Shown: positions 52,034 through 62,658, counted from the stretch's first letter. The stretch is 64,000 nt of DNA from Cellvibrionales bacterium UBA7375 (GCA_949487135.1 CATAJQ010000002.1:1-64000), one strand, 5' to 3'. A program made the numbers and translations. The notes: generated by a model from the sequence alone, not told the origin.

Positions 52034-52720
52034 ATGCAAAATAATAGTTCTAGCGCTGATCGAATACGTGAGAAAAAGAAACTGTTTCTCGCGCGGGAGC
52101 AGAGAATTATTGATGCTGCGGTCGAACTCTTTCTCGAAGAGAGTATCGATCGTATAACAGTGTCAAAAATTGCCGTTAGAGCTGGCATTGGTAAGGGTAC
52201 GGTGTACAAGCATTTCCTTACTAAAAATGAAATTTTAATTCGCATTATTTTGGACTATGAACACAACATTACTAAAAGCATTACCGATGGCATTCAACGC
52301 GCCGATGCAGGTGATTCTGGTGCGGCGGCCAAGTCCTATTTTGAAGCTCGATTAGAAAACCCAAAGCTCGATAGATTGGTTCAGCAGTTAGAGGATCGAC
52401 TTGTTGAGTCAGGTGATGTTGCAGATCAGGCTGAAGAGTTATATCAGCTTCGTCGGTCCAATGAGGATGCGCTTACGGGTCTTACCACAAAGTTGATTGA
52501 TCGCGGTGTATTGGAAGATGTTCCGCCACATTTTCACTATCTTGCCTGTTGGGCACTAGCTCAGGGTGCGGTTGAGCTGTGTTTTAATAAAACATGGAAT
52601 TACAGAACTGATACTACCGAGCTGATGGAGTTTATTTCTAATATTGGCGTTACTATGGGTAATCAGGGGCAGTACCATCCTGATGACAGTCCCTCCATAA
52701 AAAAAAGTAAATCTAAGTGA
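52034..52720 (+). CDS. TetR/AcrR family transcriptional regulator
   Basis: A 228-residue regulator. The DNA-binding domain occupies about 15-65: IIDAAVELFLEESIDRITVSKIAVRAGIGKGTVYKHF. The ligand-binding half is not similar to any named regulator. It is coupled to the DUF1285 gene by a 4-base overlap. The nearby electron-transfer flavoprotein genes make a role in fatty-acid or amino-acid oxidation possible, but this is a guess. Confidence 0.88.
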   Translation: MQNNSSSADRIREKKKLFLAREQRIIDAAVELFLEESIDRITVSKIAVRAGIGKGTVYKHFLTKNEILIRIILDYEHNITKSITDGIQRADAGDSGAAAKSYFEARLENPKLDRLVQQLEDRLVESGDVADQAEELYQLRRSNEDALTGLTTKLIDRGVLEDVPPHFHYLACWALAQGAVELCFNKTWNYRTDTTELMEFISNIGVTMGNQGQYHPDDSPSIKKSKSK

Positions 52721-53292
52721 CAACAGAGGTCAGCTTAGACAAATTATTTGCTGATCTTATTGAGCAAACTAGTCAGCATACAAAAAAACCACCTCCAGTG
52801 CATTTATGGGATCCAGAAAAAACAGGCGATATGGATCTGCGTATTGATAGAGAGGGCAGGTGGCTACATGAATCCATAGAAATTAAAAAACCCGCTATAG
52901 TTAAACTTTTTGCGTCACTGCTAAAAGTGGAAGGGCGTGATTATTATTTAGTGTCTCCGACTGAAAAATGGCAAATTCAAGTTGATATTGCCCCATTGTA
53001 TATTGTTAATGCAGAGCGAATAATCAGAGATGGCGCGCAGGTAATTTCACTAGCTACTAGTACTGATGATCATATTCTTTTAGATATCGACCATCCTTTA
53101 TCTATGCAGCAATTCAATGGGGTTGATATGCCCATAGTCACTGTTAGGAATAATTTGAGAGGGCTGCTTAGCCGCGCTGTTTTTTACCAATTGGTGGAAT
53201 GGGGCATTACCCGATCAAAGCTTGATGGCAAGTGTGAGCATATTATAGAGAGTTTAGGTTGCGAGTTTTCACTGGGACATTTCACGCCCTAA
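52717..53292 (+). CDS. DUF1285 family protein
   Basis: A 191-residue cytoplasmic protein of unknown function. PPPVHLWDPEKTGDMDLRIDREGRWLHES is the family's conserved start region, followed by FASLLKVEGRDYYLVSPTEKWQIQVDIAPL. It begins with GTG overlapping the TetR stop. It converges on the ETF-ubiquinone oxidoreductase gene, 7 bases away. No function is proposed. Confidence 0.85.
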   Translation: MTTEVSLDKLFADLIEQTSQHTKKPPPVHLWDPEKTGDMDLRIDREGRWLHESIEIKKPAIVKLFASLLKVEGRDYYLVSPTEKWQIQVDIAPLYIVNAERIIRDGAQVISLATSTDDHILLDIDHPLSMQQFNGVDMPIVTVRNNLRGLLSRAVFYQLVEWGITRSKLDGKCEHIIESLGCEFSLGHFTP

Positions 53293-53299
53293 TTACTCC

Positions 53300-54940
53300 T
53301 TACATATTAGGGTAATTGGGACCACCAGCGCCCTCAGGTGTAACCCAATTAATATTCTGACTGGGTTCTTTTATGTCGCAGGTTTTACAATGCACACAAT
53401 TTTGCGCATTAATTTGGAATTTTGAGCTACCATCGGATTCTTTCACTACCTCATAAACACCCGCAGGGCAGTAGCGCTGTGCCGCTTCATTGTAGACACT
53501 TATATTATGTTTGATTGGAAGATCTTCATCTTTAAGCTGTAAGTGACAAGGCTGATCTTCTTCATGGTTGGTGTTGGATAAAAATACCGATGATGGCTTA
53601 TCAAAGCTTAATATGCCGTCATATTTTGGGTAGTTAATTTCAGCACATTGATCAGCTGGTTTCATGGTTTGATGGTCTGCTACTGGATCTCTGAGAGTCC
53701 AAGGTAGGCGCCCATTAAATATATTTATATCAATAAATGCGTAGGCAGAACCCAGTAAATAACCATATTTATGCTGTGCAGGGCCAAAGTTTCTCTGCAT
53801 ATGTAATTCTTTATAAGCCCATGAATCTTTGTATGCATCTGCAAACTCAACAATGTCAGTTTGAGCTTGTTGATTGGATAGTGCTAAAGCAACGGACTCT
53901 GCAGCGACTATACCGGATTTCATAGCAGTATGGCTGCCTTTAATTTTAGCGAAGTTTAGGGTGCCAGCATCATCACCTATCAATAAACCGCCAGGAAAGG
54001 ACATTTTTGGCTGAGACTGTAAGCCGCCTTTGGTAATAGCTCTAGCACCATAGGTTAAACGTTCTCCGCCGGCTAAATGTTTTTTGATCGCAGGATGGTG
54101 TTTGTAGCGTTGAAATTCGTCATAGGGGCTTAGGTGTGGGTTGCTATAGGAGAGATTAGTAATTAAACCTACGGCCACCTGATTGTCTTCTAAATGATAA
54201 AGAAAGCCACCTCCAAGAGTGTTGCTTTCGCTTAGAGGCCAGCCGGCTGTATGAACCACGAGCCCCGACTTGTGTTGCTCTGCGGGGATCTTCCACAACT
54301 CCTTGATGCCAATACCGTAGTGCTGAGGGTCTTTATCTTTATCTAAATTGTATTTTTTAATTATTTGTTTGCCTAGATGACCGCGGCAACCCTCAGAAAA
54401 GAGAGTGTATTTGGCATGAATTTCCATTCCCTGCATGTAGATATCTTTTTTCTCATTGCTGCGGTTTAAGCCCATATCACCAGTAGCAATGCCACATACC
54501 TGATTGTTATCACCATAGAGAATTTCTGCGGCGGCAAAACCAGGGAAAATATCAACGCCTAGGGATTCAGCTTGAGTGGCAAGCCAGCGGGAAAATTTAC
54601 CGAGGCTTATAATATAGTTGCCATGATTTTGCATGGTTTTAGGCGCTAATATACCTGGTACTTTGACCTGCTTGTTATCACTCGTTAAAAGCAAAATGTG
54701 ATCATCAGTGACTTCAGTTAAAAGGGGTGCTGCCAAAGATTGCCAGTCTGGTATAAGTTCATTTAATGCAGTGGGTTCGAATACAGCCCCTGACAAAATA
54801 TGTGCGCCAACCTCAGAGCCTTTCTCAACCACGCATACCGAATGCTCAGGATTGATTTGTTTGAGTCTGCAGGCGGCAGATAGGCCGGCGGGACCGGCGC
54901 CGACGATAACAACATCATATTGAATAGACTCTCGAGTCAA
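53300..54940 (-). CDS. Electron transfer flavoprotein-ubiquinone oxidoreductase
   Basis: A 546-residue membrane-associated enzyme that passes electrons from ETF to ubiquinone. The FAD-binding motif VVIVGAGPAGLSAACRL is near the start. GAHILSGAVFEP and the ubiquinone-site region GGLQSQPKMSFPGGLLIGDDAGTLN (in two segments) are conserved. The C-terminal [4Fe-4S] site is in CPAGVYEV and NCVHCKTCDIK. It is divergent from etfBA, its electron donor, so the promoters share the 235-base gap. Confidence 0.95.
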   Translation of the reverse strand: MTRESIQYDVVIVGAGPAGLSAACRLKQINPEHSVCVVEKGSEVGAHILSGAVFEPTALNELIPDWQSLAAPLLTEVTDDHILLLTSDNKQVKVPGILAPKTMQNHGNYIISLGKFSRWLATQAESLGVDIFPGFAAAEILYGDNNQVCGIATGDMGLNRSNEKKDIYMQGMEIHAKYTLFSEGCRGHLGKQIIKKYNLDKDKDPQHYGIGIKELWKIPAEQHKSGLVVHTAGWPLSESNTLGGGFLYHLEDNQVAVGLITNLSYSNPHLSPYDEFQRYKHHPAIKKHLAGGERLTYGARAITKGGLQSQPKMSFPGGLLIGDDAGTLNFAKIKGSHTAMKSGIVAAESVALALSNQQAQTDIVEFADAYKDSWAYKELHMQRNFGPAQHKYGYLLGSAYAFIDINIFNGRLPWTLRDPVADHQTMKPADQCAEINYPKYDGILSFDKPSSVFLSNTNHEEDQPCHLQLKDEDLPIKHNISVYNEAAQRYCPAGVYEVVKESDGSSKFQINAQNCVHCKTCDIKEPSQNINWVTPEGAGGPNYPNM

Positions 54941-55175
54941 AGTTAAGCCCCTTGGTAATTAGATTTTTCTACATTAAATACTTTTTAAAGCGCGGTAACA
55001 ATAATTTATATTACGTCGAAAAACCTGTTTGAAGTACCTTTTTAATGTGACTGATGGGTCGCAATGAAGCCAGTAGTTGTTTGATTTATAGCTTTGGCTT
55101 GGGCAAACTTAAGTTAAATAAATGCCCGATGGAATTTGTGCCAGGCGCAAAAAAGATATTTAAAATGGAGTTCAA

Positions 55176-55928
55176 ATGAAAGCATTAGTAGCAATTAAGA
55201 GAGTGGTTGATTACAACGTTAAGGTTCGTGCTAACTCAGATAACTCAGATGTTGAGTTGGCCAATGTAAAAATGTCGATGAATCCCTTTTGTGAAATAGC
55301 AGTTGAAGAAGCTGTTCGACTCAAAGAGAAGGGCGTAGTTAGTGAAATAGTTACGGTCAGTATAGGCACTCAACAGTCTCAGGAACAGTTGCGGACGTCG
55401 CTAGCACTCGGCGCCGATAGATCTATCTTAGTGCAAGTAGACCAACCACTTGAGCCCTTGGCTGTCGCTAAGTGTTTAAAGGCTGTATGTGACGATGAAA
55501 AGCCTGATTTGATATTGATGGGAAAGCAGGCGATTGATGGCGATAACAACCAAACGGGCCAAATGTTGGCTAGTTTACTTGGTTGTGCTCAGGGTACCTT
55601 TGCCTCTGATGTGACGGTCGAAGATGGCAAGGTAGCGGTTACCCGCGAAATAGATGGTGGTTTGCAAACTCTGTCATTGTCTTTGCCCGCAGTGGTCACT
55701 TCCGATTTGCGACTTAATAAACCTCGCTATGCTTCTCTGCCAAATATTATGAAATCAAAGTCGAAGCCTTTGGCTACAGTTAATACAGATGAACTTGGTA
55801 TTGATATAAGTCCCAGAACCAAACAGCTTGGTGTAGAGCCTCCGGCTCAGCGTCAAGCGGGTATTATGGTTGGCGATGTAACTCAGTTAGTCGATAAGCT
55901 TAAAAATGAAGCTAAGGTGATCTCATGA
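55176..55928 (+). CDS. etfB: Electron transfer flavoprotein subunit beta
   Basis: The AMP-binding subunit of ETF, which accepts electrons from acyl-CoA and other dehydrogenases. [35 protein letters not shown] and the adenine-binding [17 protein letters not shown] are typical. The 250-residue length fits. Its stop overlaps the etfA start by 4 bases (ATGA), matching the one-to-one stoichiometry of the dimer. Confidence 0.96.
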   Translation: MKALVAIKRVVDYNVKVRANSDNSDVELANVKMSMNPFCEIAVEEAVRLKEKGVVSEIVTVSIGTQQSQEQLRTSLALGADRSILVQVDQPLEPLAVAKCLKAVCDDEKPDLILMGKQAIDGDNNQTGQMLASLLGCAQGTFASDVTVEDGKVAVTREIDGGLQTLSLSLPAVVTSDLRLNKPRYASLPNIMKSKSKPLATVNTDELGIDISPRTKQLGVEPPAQRQAGIMVGDVTQLVDKLKNEAKVIS

Positions 55929-56857
55929 GTATTTTAGTGGTAGCTGAACACAATAATCAGCAGTTAAGTCCAGCAACTCTAAGTGCGCTATCAGCGGCAA
56001 CTCAAATCGGTGATGTTATCGATATCTTAGTCGTTGGCTGTGATTGTCAGATTGTTGCTGAGCAAGCTGCAGTTATACCTGCTGTTAATAAGGTCATAGT
56101 TGCCGATAATGCCGCCTATGCTCATTTTATCGCAGAGAACATAGCACCTTTAATTGCTGCAGTTGCCGATGGTTATAGCCATATTCTTGCTACAGCAACT
56201 ACAACGGCGAAAAATACGATGCCGCGTGTTGCTGCGTTGCTCGATGTGCAGGCTATATCAGATATCAGTGGAGTAGTGTCAGAGGATACCTTTAAGCGGC
56301 CAATCTATGCCGGCAATCTAATTGCTACAGTGCAGTCATCGGATGCTGTGAAAGTTATTACTGTGCGAGGTACAGCGTTTGATGCGTTTGCCAACGAGGG
56401 CGGTTCTGCACCCATTGAAGTGATAGATCAGGTGCATGATTTAGGCATTTCCAGTTTTGTCGATGAGCAGTTGGCACAATCTGATCGTCCAGAGCTTACA
56501 GCCGCTAGTATTGTTATTTCCGGTGGAAGAGGCATGGCCAGTGGCGAAAACTTTGATTTGCTATATAAGATCGCTGACAAATTAGGTGCGGCAGTAGGGG
56601 CATCAAGAGCAGCAGTTGACGCAGATTTTGTGCCCAATGATATGCAGGTAGGTCAAACAGGAAAAATAGTTGCCCCAGATTTGTATATTGCCGTGGGTAT
56701 CTCTGGTGCCATTCAGCACTTGGCAGGTATGAAAGATAGCAAGGTTATTGTTGCTATCAATAAGGACGAAGAGGCACCCATCTTCTCTGTTGCCGATTAT
56801 GGGTTATCCGCCGATTTATTTACCGCATTGCCAGAGTTAGAGTCTAAACTCTCTTAG
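55925..56857 (+). CDS. etfA: Electron transfer flavoprotein subunit alpha
   Basis: The FAD-binding subunit of ETF, 310 residues. The C-terminal FAD domain shows [48 protein letters not shown] and [16 protein letters not shown], all diagnostic. It is translationally coupled to etfB and converges on xthA. Confidence 0.96.
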   Translation: MSILVVAEHNNQQLSPATLSALSAATQIGDVIDILVVGCDCQIVAEQAAVIPAVNKVIVADNAAYAHFIAENIAPLIAAVADGYSHILATATTTAKNTMPRVAALLDVQAISDISGVVSEDTFKRPIYAGNLIATVQSSDAVKVITVRGTAFDAFANEGGSAPIEVIDQVHDLGISSFVDEQLAQSDRPELTAASIVISGGRGMASGENFDLLYKIADKLGAAVGASRAAVDADFVPNDMQVGQTGKIVAPDLYIAVGISGAIQHLAGMKDSKVIVAINKDEEAPIFSVADYGLSADLFTALPELESKLS

Positions 56858-56866
56858 CGGACGCTT

Positions 56867-57688
56867 TTAGGCATTTAAATCGATCCAAATAGGGCAGTGA
56901 TCAGAGGGTTTTTCGTGACCTCTGGCTTGCAAGTCTATACCGGCATCAGTGCAAAGCGCCATAGCGGCTGGTGATGCTAGCAAGAGGTCTATTCTTAGGC
57001 CTCTTTTGGGCTCTTGGTCAAAGCCACGACTTCTATAGTCAAACCAGCTGTAAGTTTCGTTGTTAGGGTTGGCAGCTCTGAAGGTATCGATAAGACCCCA
57101 GTCTAAAAGCATTTGTAGCCATTCTCGCTCTTCTGGTAAAAATGCACTTTTACCAGTCTTTAGCCATCGTCTAGCATTTTCTGGTTTAATGCCTACGTCA
57201 GCGTCTGTGTGGGCTACGTTCATATCGCCCATAACAATTACAGCGTCATCAGTCGTAAATTCGCGCTTTAAATAATCTAATAAGTCGGCATAAAACTTCT
57301 TTTTAGCAGGGAATTTAGTAGGGTGGGCGCGTCCTTCCCCCTGTGGGAAATAGCCATTTATAAGGTGAATAATTTGTCCATTGAGATCAAATTGCCCATA
57401 AATAAATCGACATTGGCTGTCAGCATTGTCATGGGGAAATCCACATTGAATGTTTGATGCAATAATTTTACTTAAAAATGCTACGCCATAATGACCTTTT
57501 TGACCGTGGATATGTGCGTTATATCCAAGTGGTTGTATATCGTCAAATGGGAATTCTTCATTAGAAACCTTAGTTTCTTGAAGGCCGATGATATCTGGAT
57601 TATGTTGCTTTATAACTTCAGATAATTGATTAATTCTTGACCTTAAGCCATTGACATTAAATGATATTATTTTTAATTTTTGGGTCAT
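56867..57688 (-). CDS. xthA: Exodeoxyribonuclease III
   Basis: AP endonuclease and 3'-exonuclease of base-excision repair, 273 residues. SFNVNGLRSR, the metal ligand in GLQETKV, GDMNVAHTDADVG and the terminal SDHCPIW are the EEP-nuclease motifs. RRWLKTGKSAFLPEEREWL matches the XthA branch. It lies 11 bases downstream of prc on the same strand, so it may share its transcript. Confidence 0.94.
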   Translation of the reverse strand: MTQKLKIISFNVNGLRSRINQLSEVIKQHNPDIIGLQETKVSNEEFPFDDIQPLGYNAHIHGQKGHYGVAFLSKIIASNIQCGFPHDNADSQCRFIYGQFDLNGQIIHLINGYFPQGEGRAHPTKFPAKKKFYADLLDYLKREFTTDDAVIVMGDMNVAHTDADVGIKPENARRWLKTGKSAFLPEEREWLQMLLDWGLIDTFRAANPNNETYSWFDYRSRGFDQEPKRGLRIDLLLASPAAMALCTDAGIDLQARGHEKPSDHCPIWIDLNA

Positions 57689-57699
57689 TATAATTGATT

Positions 57700-59790
57700 C
57701 TAATTATTGATATGGCTAATTATTTTATTATTTTTAACCTTTGCAGTATTGGACTGCAATAGTGAGATTTGATCGCTTAAGATAAAACCAGTCTCGAAAA
57801 GCATAGGATCGCTTTCGGCGCTGACTGTATCGTCGCTATCTTCATTCTCTTGGGCTAATTCCCAGGCTTCAATATCTGTATATGCTTTAAGCTTTTGGCT
57901 AAGTCGACGTTTATTTTCGATAGCTAAAAGTGATAGATCTAGATTGTTATCACGCAATTTACGTTGTTCTAGATTCAAATTAATGCTTTTTTCTTCTTTC
58001 CACTCTTGGGTCAAAGCGAGCTGCTTGGCCATACTGGAAAAATTTACATCGGAATAGGCGCGTTGTTTATGGGCCGCCTGTAGAGGTTCGATAAGATCGC
58101 TAATTTTGTTTGAATATTGATGAGGCGCTGAATCTATCTGGTCCCAGGGCAAGGCGCTGTCTAAGTGGCTCTCGCCAATCTCATCGGCATTAAATGCAGA
58201 AGGGTAAGCAATATCTGGTATTATGCCGCGATGCTGGGTGCTGCCGCCAGACACTCTATAAAATTTAGATACGGTAAGCTTTAGCAAGCCGCTGCTGAGC
58301 TCAGACATAGTTTGCACAGTTCCCTTGCCATAGCTTTGACTGCCGACGATAAGACCGCGCCCATAATCCTGTATAGCGCCAGCAAATATCTCCGAGGCTG
58401 AGGCGCTGAGGCGATTGATTAAAACAACCATGGGACCATCGTAATAAGCCTTAGATGTTGCACGTTGATTGCGGTATATTTTTTGATTGGCATCACGAAT
58501 TTGAACCACTGGACCGTAATCGATAAATAAGTCAGTCAGTGCGGTGGCTTCATATAGGGAGCCGCCACCATTATTTCTAAGATCAAGCACGACACCATCA
58601 ACGGACTGCGCCTTAAGGTCACTAAGCAGCTTACGCACATCGCGCGAGGTGCTTTTGTAGTTGGGGTCACGCTTTCTATAGGCTTCGAAGTCCATATAAA
58701 AAGTCGGTATCTCGATAACCCCAAGCTTATAGTTTTTACCTTTATTGGTAATGTTAATTATTGAGCTTTGAGCCGATTTTTCCTCAAGCTTAACAGTGTC
58801 TCTAACAATAGATATGATCTTGTCGCTGCTACCACCAGAATCGATCTGCAGTCGAACAATTGAGCCTTTTTCACCTCTAATTAAATCAACGACATCATCA
58901 ATTCGCCAGCCAATAACGTCAACGATATCGTTGTCACCTTGACCCACGCCAATAATTTTATCTTTTGGCTTAAGGATGCCTTGTATATCGGCTGGCCCGC
59001 CGCTAATGACATCAACTACTTCGGTAAATTCATCCTCAGTGGTAAGCTGAGCACCAATACCTTCAAGAGATAAAGACATATTGATTTGAAAATTTTTCGA
59101 CGAGCGGGGTGTGAAATAGGAAGAATGGGGGTCGTAGAGAGAAGCAAAAGCATTGGCGTATTGCTCAAACACATCCTTGCTGTTCCGTTGTGTATAGCGA
59201 TTTAATAGCGCCTGATAACGCTTAATAAGAAGCATGTTAGCTTCGTCTGGATCCTTTCCACTGATTAATAAGCGAATCATTGAATCTTTCATGGCTTTAC
59301 GCCAGAAATCATCAGCTATAGTAGTATCTGCAAACCAAGATCGCTGCTCTGAATCAATTAAGATTGTTTCGTTAAGGGTGAAATCAAATTGTTTCTTGTT
59401 GCTCTCAAGAAATGCAATGTTTCTAGTGAGTTGATCTACAGCTCGTTCACGTAGGCGATTGAAGATAAAAAAGGCTGCTGAAACATCACCGCGCTTCGCG
59501 AAATCATCTAACTTGTATTGCCATTGTTGAAATTCTTCAATATCAGCAGCGAGAAAAAAACGTTTTGGCGAATCAAGCCTATCTAAATAGGTGTCTAATA
59601 GCTTTTGTGAAAGTTGGTCATCAATCGTTTGGTTTGAATAATGTGTTGTAGCGAGTTCTGTGAGTATTTCGCGAAAAAGCTTAGGGTGTTGAGATTCAGG
59701 GGCTAAGGCAGTTAGCTCCTCAGTATTCGAAGATACAAGAGTAACGAAAAGGGTAGATACCAAAATTGTTAGAGCTGTTAGCTGGCGCAT
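57700..59790 (-). CDS. prc: Carboxy-terminal processing (tail-specific) protease Prc
   Basis: A 696-residue periplasmic serine protease that trims C-termini and degrades SsrA-tagged or misfolded envelope proteins. A signal peptide covers about 1-22. A PDZ domain (about 235-320) includes LEGIGAQLT and GGPADIQG. The catalytic Ser is in RLSASASEIFAGA and the Lys in SYGKGTVQ. The C-terminal DUF3340 region completes the long gammaproteobacterial form. Confidence 0.94.
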   Translation of the reverse strand: MRQLTALTILVSTLFVTLVSSNTEELTALAPESQHPKLFREILTELATTHYSNQTIDDQLSQKLLDTYLDRLDSPKRFFLAADIEEFQQWQYKLDDFAKRGDVSAAFFIFNRLRERAVDQLTRNIAFLESNKKQFDFTLNETILIDSEQRSWFADTTIADDFWRKAMKDSMIRLLISGKDPDEANMLLIKRYQALLNRYTQRNSKDVFEQYANAFASLYDPHSSYFTPRSSKNFQINMSLSLEGIGAQLTTEDEFTEVVDVISGGPADIQGILKPKDKIIGVGQGDNDIVDVIGWRIDDVVDLIRGEKGSIVRLQIDSGGSSDKIISIVRDTVKLEEKSAQSSIINITNKGKNYKLGVIEIPTFYMDFEAYRKRDPNYKSTSRDVRKLLSDLKAQSVDGVVLDLRNNGGGSLYEATALTDLFIDYGPVVQIRDANQKIYRNQRATSKAYYDGPMVVLINRLSASASEIFAGAIQDYGRGLIVGSQSYGKGTVQTMSELSSGLLKLTVSKFYRVSGGSTQHRGIIPDIAYPSAFNADEIGESHLDSALPWDQIDSAPHQYSNKISDLIEPLQAAHKQRAYSDVNFSSMAKQLALTQEWKEEKSINLNLEQRKLRDNNLDLSLLAIENKRRLSQKLKAYTDIEAWELAQENEDSDDTVSAESDPMLFETGFILSDQISLLQSNTAKVKNNKIISHINN

Positions 59791-60121
59791 GATTTCCTAT
59801 TGATGCGATTGCATGGTTTTGATTATACGAAATTAACCAGAGATTGATACCAATCATATTAATCATAGTTGCTTTTATTTTTGCAGGGAATTTAAAGTTG
59901 TTTGTAGTTTTATTAAGTCTGGGGTTATTTGATTTTAATTTCATGGCATAAATACTTAATTCACTGTCTAGCAAAAGGGGTGTAGTTATATTATATTTCT
60001 AGTTCCTCTAATCTCAATTAGTGGACATAGCTGGACAGGAGAGATTTGCCTTGCTACAGTGAATATCAGTCAAAATAAACAGTTAAGCTGCGTGTTATGG
60101 TTTGTGATCGAGAGTTAAGTT
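59791..60121. other. Intergenic region between prc and the recombinase gene
   Basis: An AT-rich divergent gap of about 330 bases. It must hold promoters for both genes. No tRNA, repeat, terminator or plausible small gene was recognised. Confidence 0.5.
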
Positions 60122-61396
60122 ATGTCAAAATTTAAAGCAACACCACTATTTGATGCGCATAAAACCTTTGTGCGCTTACCTATGGGTATGGCAATGCTTA
60201 ATGATTATCCAGATTCAGCCTTATTTATTACTGAGTTGGTTAAGCAAAATGCTGAAGTGAGGCAGGACTTTTTACAGACTCAGGCTTTCCTCAAAAGTTA
60301 TAGCCGAAAAAGCGAAGCCACCTATCGTAGCTATCGAAACGAAGTTGAACGGCTTTTACTATGGTCTTGGACCGTTGCTGAAAAAAGTATTATTCAGCTT
60401 AGACGTCCAGATTTAGAGGTATTCTTTGATTTTGTTCATCACCCGCATTTTTCATGGGTGGGAGATTCTGTGCAGGATAGGTTTAAGCAAATCGGCGGAG
60501 AGTGGCTTCAAAATGAAAATTGGCGGCCATTTGTCGCTAAAATCAGCAAGGAAGACCGCAAAAAGGCACAAGCAGGGGGTTTGGATGTAAAACCTGATAC
60601 AAAGGGCCATACGCTGTCTGGCGAGGCTATAAAGATATGTTTCTCGGCAATTTCATGTTTTTACGACTATCTATCTGACGAGGGCTATGCCTTTGGCAAC
60701 CCTATTCCCGCTATACGCAAGCAGTCACCCTACTTATTTAAAGGTGCTACGCAAAAAAATATTAAGCGACTATCCGATTTGCAGTGGGATTATGTGTTGA
60801 GTTGCTCTGAAGATAAAGCTAACAGTGATCCGGCTTATGAGCGTATGCTGTTCGTTATCGCATTAATCAAAACCCTTTATCTACGAGTATCAGAACTTTC
60901 TGATAGAGCTAATTGGCAGCCTGTGTGGCAGCATTTTTGGCAGGATTCCGATGGCAATCAATGGTTAAAAGTATTAGGTAAGGGCAATAAGCTGCGTGAT
61001 ATATCAGTTCCAAGCTCCCTATCGCCCTATATTAAGCGTTATCAGGCACACAGAGCCGAGAAAAATAGTAATTTTAATAATAATGCCCCACTGGTAGCTA
61101 AAAATCGTGGTTCTGGTGGTATGACTTCTCGCCAGATACGTCGAATTGTCCAGGAGGCCTTTGATTTAGCTTATGACAAGATGCTGTTGGAGACCTTTGC
61201 TGAAGAGGCTCAGGCTCTTCGAGAGGCTACAACGCACTGGTTGCGCCATACTGGGGCTTCACAGGATATATCTACGCGCCCGTTAAAACATATGGCCGAC
61301 GATCTTGGCCATGCTAGCATGGGAACTACTGACCAAGTTTATATACAATCTGATATGAAAGAACGTGCCAGAACTGGAAAGAATAGAGATGTTTAA
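60122..61396 (+). CDS. Tyrosine-type site-specific recombinase/integrase
   Basis: A 424-residue recombinase. An N-terminal core-binding domain (about 45-210) is followed by the catalytic domain. Catalytic residues appear as R in LRVSELSD, K in VLGKGNKLRD, H-x-x-R in THWLRHTGAS, and H plus the tyrosine in LGHASMGTTDQVYIQ. All are present, so it should be active. It is longer than XerC/XerD and belongs to another branch. No phage, plasmid or transposon genes flank it. Confidence 0.88.
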   Translation: MSKFKATPLFDAHKTFVRLPMGMAMLNDYPDSALFITELVKQNAEVRQDFLQTQAFLKSYSRKSEATYRSYRNEVERLLLWSWTVAEKSIIQLRRPDLEVFFDFVHHPHFSWVGDSVQDRFKQIGGEWLQNENWRPFVAKISKEDRKKAQAGGLDVKPDTKGHTLSGEAIKICFSAISCFYDYLSDEGYAFGNPIPAIRKQSPYLFKGATQKNIKRLSDLQWDYVLSCSEDKANSDPAYERMLFVIALIKTLYLRVSELSDRANWQPVWQHFWQDSDGNQWLKVLGKGNKLRDISVPSSLSPYIKRYQAHRAEKNSNFNNNAPLVAKNRGSGGMTSRQIRRIVQEAFDLAYDKMLLETFAEEAQALREATTHWLRHTGASQDISTRPLKHMADDLGHASMGTTDQVYIQSDMKERARTGKNRDV

Positions 61397-61435
61397 AATT
61401 AATAAACAGTTATTTATATATCAAAATTAATAAAC
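61395..61435. repeat. Two 13-bp direct repeats after the recombinase gene
   Basis: AAAATTAATAAAC occurs at 61395-61407 and 61423-61435, 28 bases apart start to start. The first copy overlaps the recombinase stop codon. The low GC content makes chance repetition plausible, but arm-type recombinase sites can look like this. Confidence 0.4.
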
Positions 61436-61457
61436 TACATTAAGTTTAAGTATCTTG

Positions 61458-62636
61458 TTAAATTCTTATTTGAACTCTAAGAGATAAAGCCGAGCCTGTA
61501 TTTCCATTCTCTAAACCAATTGTCTTTGTGTCTATTGAGTTAAGCATAAACTTAAGGTTTTTATTGTGATAATAGTTTAGCCCCAAGACTGTGCTCGCTA
61601 CTCGAATATCACTGTTATTATTTTCAATACCGATATCGACTGATTTCAGGTTGCCCTTTCTTAAGGTCACTTCCCATGAACCCTTAGCAGAGGATGGTTT
61701 TACTTTACTAAAGCGCCCTTTTTTGTAGGGTCGATAATCATTAGTTAAAAAATAAGATAGCTGGCCATAATAGCCTTCATAGGTAGCATTTTCTAAAGCA
61801 TTTGTTGCATTGAGTTGCAGTCGTTGAAGTTCGCTTTGCAGGGATAATGGCCCCCTGACCCATGCAAGTTCAAGGCCGTACTTTTCAATAGTATCCGTCG
61901 CTATATTTTTGGTATCTACAAAATTAATAGCATTATCAACCCCACCATTGGTTTTAATTTCATATTCAGCGCCCTGTAAATCTCTTTTTGAATAAGCCAG
62001 TCCGATATGATGATAGTTAGCAATAGTATTAGTTGGGCTAAACGTCGCTCTAGCAGTATAGGCTTTATTACCACCTGCTTTTACCTTACCGTTCTTTTGT
62101 ATGTCGTAGGCGCCTACATTCCAGCTGTATTTGCTGTTTGCTTTAGATAAACTAATCCCCTTATTTCGGCCAATAGCTAAGGTCGAGAGGCTTCTTTCTG
62201 TGAATAAATGATTGGCTGAGCTGGTTAAGTTCTCGAGACCGAACGGCTCTTTGAATTTTCCCACTTTGATATCAGCAATATCAAATCCTCGGTAGCGTAA
62301 ATAAAGGTCTTTAATTTCATAGGTATCATCGCCTTCATTTATGGCAACCCCTAGTTTGCTAGACCAATTTTTAATAATGGGTACCTTGAAGGTTAATCTC
62401 GCCCTGCGTAACTGCGAATCATATGTGTAGTCATCTTGCTGAACATTATCATATATTCCCTTAAACCGATTGGCATCGAGATTGATTTTTAGAGAGGCAT
62501 CTACGCTTTGTGCAAAATGTGTGAGAGCCTTTACACCTGTATACGTATATTTAGTCTCGAGTGAACATGTCGAAGCTGCATAAAACCCAGAGAACAATGT
62601 TGCTGAAATGGTGATTGCAGCTGATCGTTTACACAT
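61458..62636 (-). CDS. Outer-membrane porin of the phosphate-selective O/P family
   Basis: A 392-residue outer-membrane beta-barrel. The signal peptide ends near residue 28. WSSKLGVAINEGDDTYEIKDLYLRYRGFDIADIKVGKFKEPFGLENLTSS (spread over two strands) contains the KVGKFKEPFGLE motif typical of OprP/OprO porins. It ends ALSLRVQIRI, an alternating barrel strand with a C-terminal hydrophobic pattern. It lies 22 bases downstream of a DUF4956 gene and probably shares its transcript. Confidence 0.85.
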   Translation of the reverse strand: MCKRSAAITISATLFSGFYAASTCSLETKYTYTGVKALTHFAQSVDASLKINLDANRFKGIYDNVQQDDYTYDSQLRRARLTFKVPIIKNWSSKLGVAINEGDDTYEIKDLYLRYRGFDIADIKVGKFKEPFGLENLTSSANHLFTERSLSTLAIGRNKGISLSKANSKYSWNVGAYDIQKNGKVKAGGNKAYTARATFSPTNTIANYHHIGLAYSKRDLQGAEYEIKTNGGVDNAINFVDTKNIATDTIEKYGLELAWVRGPLSLQSELQRLQLNATNALENATYEGYYGQLSYFLTNDYRPYKKGRFSKVKPSSAKGSWEVTLRKGNLKSVDIGIENNNSDIRVASTVLGLNYYHNKNLKFMLNSIDTKTIGLENGNTGSALSLRVQIRI

Positions 62637-62658
62637 TATTTTTGTTCTCGGTAATGAT

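Noticed and set aside
59720-59974. Minus-strand open frame upstream of prc
   Set aside because: Overlaps the prc start in another frame, is Asn/Lys/Ile-rich and has no convincing start.
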